From IMG/VR virus record IMGVR_UViG_3300032829_000294, positions 1-38,046 of that record: a stretch of DNA of 38,046 bases; one strand, given 5' to 3'. The notes under the pieces are model-generated. The model had not been told where the DNA came from. It did not search any database and was given only the letters and a program-made list of their open reading frames with translations. A program made the position numbers and the translations under genes. The DNA is from a virus. Below, piece after piece: positions 7,012-16,385 of this stretch. Numbering within the stretch: the first letter of the stretch is position 1; each line of letters opens with the position of its first letter.

Positions 7012-8378
7012 GCAACGCCCGAGCGAGCGTCGAGGACTACACGATGAGACATGGTGTGCCGGATACTCCCACCGACTACTCGCTGGAGAGGGGATTGCCG
7101 GCCAGTCAGGACGCGGAGCGTTCCATCCTCGGCGCAATCCTACTGGACAACGAACTTTACGACCAGACCGCGCCGCTCGCGCACGACGATTTCTCGCTCG
7201 ACGCGCACCGCCGCATCTTCGCCCGGATGCGGTCCCTGCGCGACAAGGGCGCGCCGGTGGATTGCATCACGCTGGCGGAAGAACTCGATCGCTTCCAGGA
7301 AATCGAAACCATCGGCGGGGTCGCGTACCTGTCCAGCCTGATCGACGGCGTTCCTGAGCGCCCGAGCATTGAGCACTACGTCAAGATCGTCAAGGACAAG
7401 GCGCGATTACGCGGCCTTATCAACGTGGCCCAGCTCGCCATCGCGGAAGCCATCGAGCACAGCGACGAGGTGGAAACGGTGCTGGAACGGGCAGCGGCCA
7501 GCATCGCCCAAGTCCAAGCCGACGTCGCCACAGACCCATTCCAGACTTACGCGGAGATCACGGCTCCCACCTATCACCGCATGATGGAGCAGAAGGAAGG
7601 GGAGCCAGACCTCACCACTTCACTCGACCTTCTCGATGTGATCACCACGGGCATCCGCGAGGAGGAGTTGTGGATTGTGGCCGGCGACCCCGGCAGCGGC
7701 AAAAGCGCCTTCGCTTCGCAGATTGCCTCGGCCAACGGCAAGCGCGGGAAGCGCATCGGCATCTTCTCGATTGAAATGCGTTCGCAGCGCGTTCTGAAGC
7801 GGGCATGGGCGCACGAGGCGCGAATTGCCTTCAACAAGCTGCGTCGCCCGTGGCAGCTCACCCCGGAGGACAGCGAACGGCTGCTGAAAGCGGTGGAAAC
7901 GGTCTCCTCATGGCCGATCTTTATCAACGAACTCAGTGTCCAGACCCCGGACTCCTTCACCGCGCAAGCACGATACGCGGTGCTCAAGCACAAGCTCGAC
8001 CTGGTGATTGTTGACCACATCCAGATCATGACGGGCAAGGCGAAGGACGAAGTGGAGCGGGTGATGAACACCTCGCGCGCCCTGCGGCAATTCGCCAAAG
8101 ACTACTGCCCGGTGGTTGCCCTGAGCCAATTCAGCCGGCCTCCCAAGACTGCCGGAGAGCAGCGGCCAGGTATGCGCGACCTGAAAGGTTCGAGCGCGCT
8201 GGAGCAGGACGCCTCGGTGATTGCGCTGCTGTGGCGCCCGAAGGAAGACGGCGTCGAGACCAAGAAGGACGAACTGATTCTCGCCAAAAACCGCGATGGC
8301 GAGACCACCACGGTTCCGGTGCTCTACACCGGGCACTTTCTGCGCTTCGCGGAGCGCGATCTAGGAGCAACGGTATGA
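7008..8378 (+). CDS. dnaB: Replicative DNA helicase, DnaB family
   Basis: A 456-residue protein of normal DnaB length. The N-terminal primase-binding domain is recognisable (PASQDAERSILGAILLDN, residues 31-48). The RecA-like domain has Walker A GDPGSGKS (226-233), IFSIEMRSQRV (the DnaB SLEM-like motif), Walker B LDLVIVDHIQIM (about 326-337), and the motif DLKGSSALEQDASVI. It unwinds DNA ahead of the phage replication fork as a hexamer. The GTG start overlaps the stop of the preceding initiator-like gene, so the two are translated together. The long antisense frames in this region are shadows. Confidence 0.92.
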   Translation: MSNARASVEDYTMRHGVPDTPTDYSLERGLPASQDAERSILGAILLDNELYDQTAPLAHDDFSLDAHRRIFARMRSLRDKGAPVDCITLAEELDRFQEIETIGGVAYLSSLIDGVPERPSIEHYVKIVKDKARLRGLINVAQLAIAEAIEHSDEVETVLERAAASIAQVQADVATDPFQTYAEITAPTYHRMMEQKEGEPDLTTSLDLLDVITTGIREEELWIVAGDPGSGKSAFASQIASANGKRGKRIGIFSIEMRSQRVLKRAWAHEARIAFNKLRRPWQLTPEDSERLLKAVETVSSWPIFINELSVQTPDSFTAQARYAVLKHKLDLVIVDHIQIMTGKAKDEVERVMNTSRALRQFAKDYCPVVALSQFSRPPKTAGEQRPGMRDLKGSSALEQDASVIALLWRPKEDGVETKKDELILAKNRDGETTTVPVLYTGHFLRFAERDLGATV

Positions 8379-8701
8379 CGGCTGGAGAAAGGCGCGAGAT
8401 GCCGCGTGCACGCTTGACCCGCGAGCAACTCATCCGGTTCCACTCGGACTTGACGGCGAGGGCGCGGGAACTCATGGCAAAGAAGAACCGCGACTACGGC
8501 TCGGAGAGCGACACCTTTCGCAACTTCCGCGAGTTCGGTCGCATGGGAATTCTGGTGCGGCTCGGCGACAAGTTGTCGCGGCTGCGGACCTTCGTTGAGC
8601 GGGGGACGTTGGCCGTCGAGGACGAGAGCGCCCAAGACACGGTGCAGGATGCAATCAACTATCTGATTCTACTGCTGGCGATGGACGAGGAGGCGAAGTG
8701 A
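8375..8701 (+). CDS. DUF1599-like protein (nucleotide-modification associated)
   Basis: A 108-residue protein with start ATG 8375 behind TAGGAG, overlapping the dnaB stop (ATGA). It contains the patterns KKNRDYGSES, RLGDKLSRLRTFVERG and ESAQDTVQDAINYLILLL, which fit the helical DUF1599 / nucleotide-modification-associated family found in many phages near nucleotide or DNA metabolism genes. The arrangement of acidic residues recalls all-alpha NTP pyrophosphohydrolases such as MazG, but no activity is certain. It is probably part of the early nucleotide metabolism of the phage. Confidence 0.65.
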   Translation: MTAGERREMPRARLTREQLIRFHSDLTARARELMAKKNRDYGSESDTFRNFREFGRMGILVRLGDKLSRLRTFVERGTLAVEDESAQDTVQDAINYLILLLAMDEEAK

Positions 8702-9000
8702 AACGAGGCGAAGCGACGACCACGAACGTCCTACTCAATCTCAACCCCGAAATGTGGAAGCGGCTGAAGGTGATGGCGAGGGCAACGGGATGCAGCGCGT
8801 ACAGGGACAACCGGGGCAACGATGTCCCGCCAATCCCTGCCGTGTCTCCGGGGACGTTCGCGGCAGAAGTGCTGGAAGTGGCGCTGATTGAGCTACAGAA
8901 GGAGCCACCGGAGCGAGTCGCAGAGCGGATGTTGCGGTGGAAGCTGGACGAGATGTGGCGGGACCGGGAGTTCGACCGCGAGCAAGAGGCGGTGCAGTGA
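8698..9000 (+). CDS. Small phage protein of unknown function
   Basis: A 100-residue protein. The GTG start at 8698 overlaps the stop of the DUF1599-like gene. The beginning, TTTNVLLNLNPEMWKRLKVMARATG, looks like a ribbon-helix-helix pattern (a short strand then two helices), with an acidic/basic helical C terminus. A small DNA-binding regulator or an antitoxin-like protein is possible. Evidence is gene position, coupling and composition only. Confidence 0.5.
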   Translation: MKRGEATTTNVLLNLNPEMWKRLKVMARATGCSAYRDNRGNDVPPIPAVSPGTFAAEVLEVALIELQKEPPERVAERMLRWKLDEMWRDREFDREQEAVQ

Positions 9001-9383
9001 TGGAGGCGGCCTATGAGTACCGCTGCCAAAGTTGCCACCACATGTGTCCGCGTAGGGAGTGGTGCGATTGGTGCGGCTCCAAGCATGTGAGCCGGGCCAG
9101 TGACCCTCTGCCTTCGAGTAGGGGCAGGTCGAGAAGCGACCCGGACGAGGAGGACAGTGAGGCGTTCTACTCCGAATCGCAGCGCCTCCAAGACGGATTC
9201 GCCATGCTCCGCAGGATGGGGGATAGCGATGATGCAGATCCAGATCGACTACGACCAGAAGCTGCCCGTATCCGCTCGGGCCGGCATGGCGCAGGCCGAC
9301 GAGAACGCGGATGCATCGTGGAAGCGCGTGGTGGACGGCGCAATCCTGGCAGTGGCGCGGCGACTGCCGGAGTTCACGGTTGA
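9000..9383 (+). CDS. Small Cys-rich zinc-binding phage protein
   Basis: The start ATG at 9000 overlaps the preceding stop (TGATG). Residues 1-30 hold CQSC and CDWC separated by about 12 residues, a zinc ribbon. The middle is charged, with PDEEDSEAFYSESQRLQDGFAMLRRM looking genuine. The last ~50 codons overlap the start of the next gene and are Arg/Gly-rich, so they may be read only because the frame happens to stay open. The function is unknown. Confidence 0.5.
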   Translation: MEAAYEYRCQSCHHMCPRREWCDWCGSKHVSRASDPLPSSRGRSRSDPDEEDSEAFYSESQRLQDGFAMLRRMGDSDDADPDRLRPEAARIRSGRHGAGRRERGCIVEARGGRRNPGSGAATAGVHG

Positions 9384-9585
9384 CGACGTGCTGGAGGAGT
9401 TGGAGAAGATCCCGAATGCTCCCAAAACCCACAACCTCGCGGCTCTCGGGCCGCGCATGAAGGCGGTGTCGAAGGAACTCCGGTACATGGAAGCGACGGA
9501 GATGTGCAGGCGGAGCCAACGCGGGGTGAAGCACGGCAACCTGCATCGGGTGTGGAGAAGCAGGCTTTGCGGGGAATGCGCGTGA
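9229..9585 (+). CDS. Phage early protein of unknown function
   Basis: A 118-residue protein. The start at 9229 (tandem ATGATG) has GGGGGAT at a suitable distance. It contains FTVDDVLEELE, THNLAALGPRMKAV and a C-terminal VWRS element, a pattern I recall from small phage proteins next to helicase and DNA-processing genes. It is helical and lacks cysteines apart from the C-terminal CGEC. It starts inside the preceding gene. A DNA-replication accessory role is plausible from position only. Confidence 0.5.
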   Translation: MMQIQIDYDQKLPVSARAGMAQADENADASWKRVVDGAILAVARRLPEFTVDDVLEELEKIPNAPKTHNLAALGPRMKAVSKELRYMEATEMCRRSQRGVKHGNLHRVWRSRLCGECA

Positions 9586-9606
9586 GATTCGAGGGAGAGA
9601 TCGCCG

Positions 9607-10434
9607 GTGGGCTACAAGAGCGGAATTGAATACGTCGATTCGAGTTGGAACTTCCTGCGGGGCTGCACCATCAAGAGTCCGGCTTGCACGAACTGCTACG
9701 CGGCGCGGATGTCGGCGCGATTCTCGGGGCCGGGGGAGCCCTATGAAGGAGTAGTGGAGCGACGCAACGGCAAGCCCATCTGGACAGGCGCAATCCGCGT
9801 AGTCGAGAAGCACCTGCACGACCCGGAGAAGTGGCGAGAGCCACGCATCACGTTCGTCAACTCGATGAGTGACACCTTCCACGAGTCGGTACCGATCTCG
9901 GTGCTCGACCGCGCGTTCGAGGTAATGGAGCGATGCCCGAAGCACACGTTCCTGCTCATTACCAAGCGGCCTGAGCGCATGAGAGTGTACGTCGAGAGCC
10001 GCTACAACGGCGGGAGCCTGCCGCTGCACATCTGGCCGGGCACAACCGTCGAGAGCAACGAATACCGCTATCGCGCACAGATCGTCAGCGAGATTCCGGC
10101 TGCGGTGCGGTTTCTGTCCTGCGAACCGCTGCTGGGCGACATCGACCTGGAGAACTTCATTGCGCCATTGACGCCAGCCGATACAGGCATGGAGAGAAAG
10201 CGCCTGATTGATTGGGTGATGGTGGGCGGAGAGTCTGGGCCTGGCGCAAGGCCGATGAACCCTGAGTGGGTGCGGAATATCCAGCGACAGTGCAGGGAAG
10301 CTGGCGTGGCTTTCTGGTTCAAGCAGTGGGGCGGAGCCAGCAACAAGGCCGCCGGCGCCCTGCTCGACGGCAAGATCTGCCACGAGCGGCCGGAGAGTTC
10401 GCGCATGAGGCCGGAAGAAGCGACAGGCCAATAG
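9607..10434 (+). CDS. Phage Gp37/Gp68 family protein (DUF5131)
   Basis: A 275-residue protein starting at GTG 9607. The N terminus SSWNFLRGCTIKSPACTNCYAARMS places C20, C27 and C30 as a three-cysteine cluster typical of the Gp37/Gp68 (DUF5131) family. Later conserved stretches are present too: WGTGAIR-like WTGAIRVVEKHL, FVNSMSDTFHESVP, LLITKRPERM, W.GTTVES, RFLSCEPLLGDI, WVMVGGESGPGARPM and WFKQWGG. The family is widespread in phages and in some genomic islands. The cysteines suggest an iron-sulfur cluster like that of radical-SAM proteins. The biochemical activity is not established. It is the last full gene before the CRISPR-Cas locus. Confidence 0.85.
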   Translation: MGYKSGIEYVDSSWNFLRGCTIKSPACTNCYAARMSARFSGPGEPYEGVVERRNGKPIWTGAIRVVEKHLHDPEKWREPRITFVNSMSDTFHESVPISVLDRAFEVMERCPKHTFLLITKRPERMRVYVESRYNGGSLPLHIWPGTTVESNEYRYRAQIVSEIPAAVRFLSCEPLLGDIDLENFIAPLTPADTGMERKRLIDWVMVGGESGPGARPMNPEWVRNIQRQCREAGVAFWFKQWGGASNKAAGALLDGKICHERPESSRMRPEEATGQ

Positions 10435-10490
10435 AATCGGCTGGATCGCGTGTTTGCGTTGGCAACCCAACGTCCTAGCGGGGAGCTAAA

Positions 10491-10655
10491 CTGACGGTAG
10501 TCATTCGCACAACAGGCTGCCCTTACCACCACGGGAGCCGAACCACGAGTCAGATTACTCAGGAGAACCCGGAGGTGCACGGCGAGATGTTACGGAACTT
10601 CGACCATTTCCATGAGAAATGGAGCGTCCATCTGGAGTTACGAGGGGGAAGTTAA
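10491..10655 (+). CDS. Possible small protein with a CTG start
   Basis: An open frame of 54 codons between the DUF5131 gene and cas3. There is no ATG, GTG or TTG near its beginning, but CTG at 10491 follows GGGGAG at five bases. The product contains TGCPYHHGSRTT, EMLRNFDHFHEKW and ends LELRGGS, which looks like real protein. Starts further in (GTG 10575, ATG 10587) would give very short products. If not coding, this stretch and 10656-10779 would be the untranslated region and promoter of the cas operon; TAGAGT at 10761-10766 is a possible -10 there. Confidence 0.4.
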   Translation: MTVVIRTTGCPYHHGSRTTSQITQENPEVHGEMLRNFDHFHEKWSVHLELRGGS

Positions 10656-10779
10656 CTGATAACCTAAGAATCCCCGATCTAAGGGGGCAATTGAGTCTTC
10701 TACAGGTGCACCAGGAATCACATGTGAACTTAATCACTGCATCTAGCCTCGCTGCATGGTAGAGTGACCGGGATTCCAG

Positions 10780-13020
10780 ATGAGCGCTACCGCCGAAGCC
10801 GCGACATCGCCCGCCTATGCCCATACGGTTCCCGGGAAGTCGGAGCGGCATTGGGAGCCGCTGGAGAGACATCTGGAGCAAGTCGCTGCACTGGCGGCAG
10901 AGTTCGCGGCGGTGTTCGGGGCGCGCGATTGGGGCTACATATTAGGGCGCTGCCACGATCTTGGTAAGTACTCACGCGAATTCCAGCAATATCTTAAGGC
11001 GTCCGCAGATCCGGACGCGGGAGCGACCGACGGCGTTCCCGGCCGGGTTCAGCACTCGCCCTACGGGGCGCAATTCGTGGGCAGCAAGATAGGAAAGCAT
11101 AAGGGTCAGATGCTCGCCTATTGCATCGCCGGGCATCATGCTGGCTTGCCGAATGGCACAGCGGACGATGAGACGACGCAACGAAGTACCCTTTACTGGC
11201 ACTTGAAACAGCCGAGGCCTTCCATCGCTCAACTGGAGCCGGGGCTTAGAATCCCGGTGTTGCCGCCGCTCAAAGGCACGCCAGATTCGACCCCTTTCCG
11301 GCTGGCATTCTTCGTCAGGATGATCTTCTCCTGTCTGGTAGATGCCGACCGGCTTGCAACCGAGAAATTCTGCGAACCGCAACAAGCAGACCACCGACGA
11401 GCGCACAGGGCCCCGCTCGGGAGCCTTCGAGAACGGTTGATGACGTTCATGGAGGCGAAGCAAGCAGGCGCGCCGAGCACCGACGTAAATCGTTGGCGCG
11501 CTGACGTACTTAACCAGTGCGTTGTGGCATCGGCGCAGCCGCGCGGCTTCTTTTCTCTGCAAGTACCGACAGGTGGAGGTAAGACTTACTCGTCGCTTGC
11601 TTTTGCCCTGCACCACGCCTGCCGACATGATCTCCGGCGGATTGTGTATGCCATTCCCTACACCAGCATCATTGAGCAAACCACGGATGCCTTTCGGGTG
11701 GCCCTGGGCGCACAAGCAGGTCGGGCCTTGATTGAGCACCACTCGGACCTGCGCCCTAGCCGTGACACGCGTGCAAATCAGTTCGGTACCGAGAACTGGG
11801 ACGCGCCGGTCATTGTAACCACGAATGTGCAGCTGTTTGAATCGCTGTTTGCCTATCGTCCGGGCCCCAGCCGCAAGCTCCATCGCCTGGCAAACAGCGT
11901 CATTATTCTCGATGAAGCGCAGATGCTGCCGGTCAAGCTGCTGCAGCCTACGCTGGAGGCCCTCAAAGAGCTAGTGCTCAACTACGGGTGCTCTGTGGTG
12001 CTGTGCACGGCAACACAGCCCGCGTTGGAGTATAGCCATGAGTTCCCGATTGGAATTCCCAATGCGGAACAAATTGTGCCAGACACTGGCCGGCTCTTCG
12101 ACGCCCTGAAGCGAGTGGAGATTCACAAGCTAGGGAAGTTGAGCAATGCGGAACTCGCGGCCCGTCTTGCCGGCCAGCGGGCGGCATTGTGCGTGGTAAA
12201 TACCCGAAGGCACGCAGCCGAAGTATTCGCCCTGACGACGACACAGGCGCCTGCAGAGGAGTGCTTCCACCTCAGTCGCTCCATGTGCGGCGCGCATCGT
12301 CGCAGCGTTTTGCGTCTCATACGAGCGCGACTCAGGCAGGGAAAGCCCTGTCGGGTTGTCAGCACGCAACTGGTTGAGGCGGGGGTGGACCTGGATTTTC
12401 CCGTCGTGTATAGGGCCTCCGCGGGGTTCGATTCGATCGCCCAGGCGGCCGGGCGCTGCAATCGCGAGGGCAGGCTTCCTCGCTTGGGCGAGACCTATGT
12501 CTTCGAGCCGGCGCAGCCGCCGCCGCCGGGGTTGCGCGCCGGAGCACAAGTAACCAACGAACTGCTGGACCAGTATGACGACCCAACCTCGCCCCAAGCC
12601 ATAGAAGCTTACTTCCGGCAGTTTTACTGGTCTCAATCCCACAATTGGGACAAGAACGAGGTCATGCCTGAGCTCCGCCCGGATGTTCATAGCGAGTTTC
12701 TCCGCATACAGTTCCGCGAGGCCGCTCGCAAATACAAGCTGATTGAGGAGGACCAATATCCCATCCTGGTGGCGTATGACCGGCGCGCGAGGGCAATGTG
12801 GAGCGCACTCCAACGCGGCGTGGAGTACATCCCGCAACGCAAGCTGCAGCCTTATTTGGTGAGCGTACACAAGTGGGAGTTGGAGAAACTGCAGCGCGAA
12901 CATGAAGTTCTCGAGCACGATTCGGGCGTCTGGGTGCTGCTCAATGACGCCCTTTACTCAAGAGCCAAGGGACTGGTCTCTGCCAACTTAGCACCAGGCT
13001 TGCCCTACTTGGAGGGTTGA
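10780..13020 (+). CDS. cas3: Cas3 nuclease-helicase, type I-C
   Basis: A 746-residue protein, a normal length. The HD nuclease domain comes first: CHDLGKYS (H59-D60), QHSPYGA (H92) and GHHAG (H119-H120) are its metal-binding residues. The superfamily 2 helicase follows with Walker A PTGGGKT (263-269), DEAQ box (378-381), and the C-terminal lobe motifs STQLVEAGVDLDFPVVYR and QAAGRCNREG. It is recruited by the target-bound surveillance complex, then nicks and degrades DNA in an ATP-driven way. It is the first gene of the cas operon. The ribosome site is weak, and transcription probably starts in 10656-10779. All catalytic motifs are intact. Confidence 0.95.
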   Translation: MSATAEAATSPAYAHTVPGKSERHWEPLERHLEQVAALAAEFAAVFGARDWGYILGRCHDLGKYSREFQQYLKASADPDAGATDGVPGRVQHSPYGAQFVGSKIGKHKGQMLAYCIAGHHAGLPNGTADDETTQRSTLYWHLKQPRPSIAQLEPGLRIPVLPPLKGTPDSTPFRLAFFVRMIFSCLVDADRLATEKFCEPQQADHRRAHRAPLGSLRERLMTFMEAKQAGAPSTDVNRWRADVLNQCVVASAQPRGFFSLQVPTGGGKTYSSLAFALHHACRHDLRRIVYAIPYTSIIEQTTDAFRVALGAQAGRALIEHHSDLRPSRDTRANQFGTENWDAPVIVTTNVQLFESLFAYRPGPSRKLHRLANSVIILDEAQMLPVKLLQPTLEALKELVLNYGCSVVLCTATQPALEYSHEFPIGIPNAEQIVPDTGRLFDALKRVEIHKLGKLSNAELAARLAGQRAALCVVNTRRHAAEVFALTTTQAPAEECFHLSRSMCGAHRRSVLRLIRARLRQGKPCRVVSTQLVEAGVDLDFPVVYRASAGFDSIAQAAGRCNREGRLPRLGETYVFEPAQPPPPGLRAGAQVTNELLDQYDDPTSPQAIEAYFRQFYWSQSHNWDKNEVMPELRPDVHSEFLRIQFREAARKYKLIEEDQYPILVAYDRRARAMWSALQRGVEYIPQRKLQPYLVSVHKWELEKLQREHEVLEHDSGVWVLLNDALYSRAKGLVSANLAPGLPYLEG

Positions 13021-13034
13021 TTTAAGGAGGGCCG

Positions 13035-13697
13035 ATGGCATACGGCATAACACTGCACTGCTGGGGCGAGTGGGCATGCTTTACCCGCCCGGAAATGAAG
13101 GTCGAACGTGTCAGCTACGAAGCGATCACTCCGTCGGCGGCACGGGGCATTCTGGAAGCAATCTACTGGAAGCCCGAGATTCGCTGGTGCATTGACCGCA
13201 TTACTGTGCTGAAACCCATCCGGTTCACTTCTATCCGCCGCAACGAAGTGCGCGAGATCATCTCCGGTAAGACCGTACTGCAGGCCATTCGCAAAGGCCA
13301 TGGCAATCTGGGGATTTATGCCGATGATGCGAATATTCGCCAGCAGCGCGCCGCGCTGGTGCTCCGCGATGTGGCTTACCTTATCGAAGCCCATTTCGAG
13401 ATCCTTAGCGGCCCTGACAATGAGGCCAAGCACCTCGACCAGGTTTGCCGCCGGGCTCGTCGTGGCCAGTGCTATGCGCGACCGTATCTAGGCTGTCGCG
13501 AGTTTGCGGCTAATTTCGCGCTCATCGAGGACGGTGATACCATTCCCGAGATCGACGCATCCTTGCGAGGTGAACGCGACCTGGGTTGGATGCTGCACGA
13601 CATTGATTTCGGCAATGAACTTCAGCCGCGGTTCTTCCACGCAACTATGCAGGATGGCCTTATCCATGTGCCGCCTTTTGCGGAGGCGCGCCGATGA
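13035..13697 (+). CDS. cas5c: Cas5 of type I-C (Cas5d/Cas5c), crRNA-processing endonuclease
   Basis: A 220-residue protein behind a strong AAGGAGG site, 14 bases after cas3. The signature SYEAITPSAARGILEAIYWKP (residues 27-47) is diagnostic of Cas5d. In type I-C there is no Cas6; Cas5d cuts the repeat RNA itself and stays on the crRNA 5' handle. This locus likewise has no Cas6 gene, as expected. Its stop overlaps the cas8c start (ATGA), coupling production of the complex subunits. Confidence 0.93.
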   Translation: MAYGITLHCWGEWACFTRPEMKVERVSYEAITPSAARGILEAIYWKPEIRWCIDRITVLKPIRFTSIRRNEVREIISGKTVLQAIRKGHGNLGIYADDANIRQQRAALVLRDVAYLIEAHFEILSGPDNEAKHLDQVCRRARRGQCYARPYLGCREFAANFALIEDGDTIPEIDASLRGERDLGWMLHDIDFGNELQPRFFHATMQDGLIHVPPFAEARR

Positions 13698-15472
13698 TCC
13701 TGCAACGCCTTGCTGAGCACTACGACCGCATCGCCTCCAATCCCGAGAATCAATTGCCGCGAAGTGGTTGGTCCGTACAAAAGATCAGTTTCTGTGTGGT
13801 CCTTAACGAGGACGGCACGCTCCACAGCTTCGAATCATTGCTGGAGCCGGACGGGCGGCGCTCAAAGCCGAGAGAAATGCTTGTGCCGGGGCAGAACAAG
13901 CCGACTGGCTCCGCAGTGACTCCATGTTTGTTGTGGGACAGTTCGCAGTACATGTTGGGCTACAAGGCTAATGACAGCGACCCCGAAAGAACGCGGAAGT
14001 GCTTTGCAGCCTTCCGTGATTTTCATCTGGAACTCGAGTCACGGTTCGACCATCCCTCGTATCGAGCTCTCTGTGCATTCCTTCGCTCGTGGTCCCCTGA
14101 AGAGGCGCAACGGCATAGCGGACGCTTGGATGAAATTACAAAGAATTTCGGTGTCTTTCGACTGGCGGCAACCACTAGCCACCTGCATGAGCAATTCGCA
14201 ACTGAGTTCGCAGACCTGCTGGACAGCGGCCACGAACCTGCGAGTCCCGAAGGCATGTGCTTGGTGACGGGCCGCTTCGCACCGATTGCCCGCCTGCACG
14301 AACCTAAGATCAAGGGTGTGAATGGAACACAATCCGCCGGAGCCCTCCTAGTCTCATTCAATGCCCCGGCCTACGAGTCGTACAACAAGGAGCAAAGCTA
14401 CAACGCGCCGGTCAGCACGGACGCAGCCTTCAAGTACGCCAACGCTCTGAACTTCCTTCTCAAGGACGGACGCCGCCGCATCTCCTTGGGAGACACCACC
14501 GTCGTCTTCTGGGCCGAGCACCGCCACCCTTTGGAGGAGGCCATGAGCGACCTGATGGGCGAGATCAATTTGCCGGAAGTGGGCGCGGAAGACGAGGTCC
14601 GCGTTCAGCAGACGCGGCGCTTCCTGAGACAATTGCGCGACGGCGCCGTCGAGGATAAAGCGCTCGACTCACAGTCCCGCACCAGGTTCTTTATCCTTGG
14701 CCTTGCCCCAAACGCGTCGCGTATCTCGGTCCGCTTCTGGGTTGAGGCCGATGTCGGCGAGCTGGAGCGACGACTCGGGCAACACTTGCGCGACCTCGAG
14801 ATCATCCACCACGATGACCGCCCGCTCACGTTGCGCGATATCGCTCGATCCACCGGCCGTGCCGAGTATCGTCCCGACGGCCGGCTGAAGGGTTTCGATA
14901 ACAAGTCTGCACCCGACCAACTCGTGGGCGAGCTGGCCCGCTCCGTGCTGACCGGCGCCGCTTATCCTCAACCCCTGCTCTCCGCCATGCTGCGCCGTAT
15001 CCGCAGCGATGGCGAGGTGCACCCTGCCCGCGTGGCCGCCACCAAGGGCTACCTGCTTCGCAACGCCCGACTGCGCGGTACGAACCTGGAGGTGTCCGTG
15101 GAACTCGATGAAGATCAGATTGCTCCCCCGTATCGCATGGGACGGCTGTTTGCATTGTTGGAAAAGATTCAAACCGACAGCGCTGAGAGCGGTCTAAACA
15201 GCACCATCAAAGACCGCTACTTCTCCTCCGCCAGCGCCACTCCGGCGGTGGTATTCCCGCGCCTCTTCCGGTTGTCGCAGCATCATCAGGCGAAGCTGGC
15301 GACGGGCGCGAGAATCTACTACGAGAAGCTGTTACAGGAGACTATCTCCGGCGTGAATCGCTTTCCCGCTCATCTCACCCTGGAAGATCAGGGGCTGTTT
15401 GTCATCGGTTACTACCACCAGCGCCAGAAACTCTATACCAGGAAGTCCCAAGAAGAAGGAGCAGTTCAATGA
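13694..15472 (+). CDS. cas8c: Cas8c (Csd1), large subunit of the type I-C Cascade
   Basis: A 592-residue protein, typical for Csd1. It starts in an ATGA overlap with cas5 and ends in an ATGA overlap with cas7. Recognisable parts are the N-terminal [57 protein letters not shown] and YNAPVS, a familiar Csd1 pattern. Cas8c recognises the PAM and recruits Cas3. In type I-C an internal start within this gene also yields the small subunit Cas11; a separate small-subunit gene is absent here, which agrees. Confidence 0.93.
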   Translation: MILQRLAEHYDRIASNPENQLPRSGWSVQKISFCVVLNEDGTLHSFESLLEPDGRRSKPREMLVPGQNKPTGSAVTPCLLWDSSQYMLGYKANDSDPERTRKCFAAFRDFHLELESRFDHPSYRALCAFLRSWSPEEAQRHSGRLDEITKNFGVFRLAATTSHLHEQFATEFADLLDSGHEPASPEGMCLVTGRFAPIARLHEPKIKGVNGTQSAGALLVSFNAPAYESYNKEQSYNAPVSTDAAFKYANALNFLLKDGRRRISLGDTTVVFWAEHRHPLEEAMSDLMGEINLPEVGAEDEVRVQQTRRFLRQLRDGAVEDKALDSQSRTRFFILGLAPNASRISVRFWVEADVGELERRLGQHLRDLEIIHHDDRPLTLRDIARSTGRAEYRPDGRLKGFDNKSAPDQLVGELARSVLTGAAYPQPLLSAMLRRIRSDGEVHPARVAATKGYLLRNARLRGTNLEVSVELDEDQIAPPYRMGRLFALLEKIQTDSAESGLNSTIKDRYFSSASATPAVVFPRLFRLSQHHQAKLATGARIYYEKLLQETISGVNRFPAHLTLEDQGLFVIGYYHQRQKLYTRKSQEEGAVQ

Positions 15473-16374
15473 GCGCCGCCATTCAGCATCGCTATGACTT
15501 CGTCTATCTTTTTGATGTAACCGACGGCAACCCTAACGGCGACCCTGACGCTGGCAACTTGCCGCGCGTGGACCCGGAAACTAACCAGGGCCTCGTCACC
15601 GACGTCTGCCTGAAACGCAAGATCCGCAACTACATCTGTGTAGAGCAGGTTGGCAAGACTGGGTTCGACATCTATGTGCGCGAACGTGCCGTGCTCAATA
15701 AGCAGCACGCACTGGCGTACAGCAACCACAAGCCTCCCCTAAAGCCCGAGCCCAAGAAACTTCCTAAAAACGAGGAAACAGCGAGTGAGCTGACGAAATG
15801 GATGTGCAAAAACTTCTTTGACATCCGGATGTTTGGTGCAGTCATGACGACTGAGGTCAATTGCGGCCAGGTACGCGGGCCCGTGCAGTTCACCTTTGCC
15901 CGCAGCGTTGATCCCATCATCACAGCCGAGTTTTCCATCACGCGCTGTGCCGTGACCAAGGAAGGAGAGGACAAAGAACGCGAGATGGGACGCAAGTTCA
16001 CCGTGCCTTACGGCCTCTATCGCTGCCACGGATTCATCAACCCCACACTTGCGCAGAAGACCGGCTTCAGCGAGGAGGACTTGGACCTGCTCAAGCGCGC
16101 GCTCAATGAGATGTTCGAAGTGGACCACTCCGCGGCGCGCGGCCTCATGGCCCCGGTACGCTGCATCGCTTTCCGCCACGAGAACAAGCTGGGCAATGCG
16201 CGCGCCGACGAGCTATTCTCCCTGGTCACGGTCGAAAAACGTCCGGAACTTCAGGCCGAAGACCGCCCGCCCCGCTCCCGCAGCGATTACGTAATCTCGC
16301 TGCGCCAGCCACTTCCCGAAGGCGTCGCCGTCGAGGAATGGGTCTCGACCCGGTCGCTCGTCGCGACTGCCTAG
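15469..16374 (+). CDS. cas7c: Cas7 (Csd2), backbone subunit of the type I-C Cascade
   Basis: A 301-residue protein with an AGAAGGAG ribosome site and an ATGA overlap with cas8c. It opens with [28 protein letters not shown], the hallmark of the Csd2/Csh2 branch of Cas7; the [14 protein letters not shown] stretch follows. Several copies polymerise along the crRNA spacer. The later [12 protein letters not shown] segment and the [13 protein letters not shown] segment are also family-like. It is complete and undamaged. Confidence 0.95.
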   Translation: MSAAIQHRYDFVYLFDVTDGNPNGDPDAGNLPRVDPETNQGLVTDVCLKRKIRNYICVEQVGKTGFDIYVRERAVLNKQHALAYSNHKPPLKPEPKKLPKNEETASELTKWMCKNFFDIRMFGAVMTTEVNCGQVRGPVQFTFARSVDPIITAEFSITRCAVTKEGEDKEREMGRKFTVPYGLYRCHGFINPTLAQKTGFSEEDLDLLKRALNEMFEVDHSAARGLMAPVRCIAFRHENKLGNARADELFSLVTVEKRPELQAEDRPPRSRSDYVISLRQPLPEGVAVEEWVSTRSLVATA

Positions 16375-16385
16375 AGACTGGGAAA

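Noticed and set aside
8893-10470. 525-residue open frame on the minus strand
   Set aside because: It is antisense to the DUF5131 and neighbouring genes; it is rich in Arg, His and Pro without any recognisable motif.
10656-10779. Strong cas promoter
   Set aside because: TAGAGT at 10761-10766 could be a -10, but no convincing -35 sits at the right distance, so I did not list it as a separate feature.
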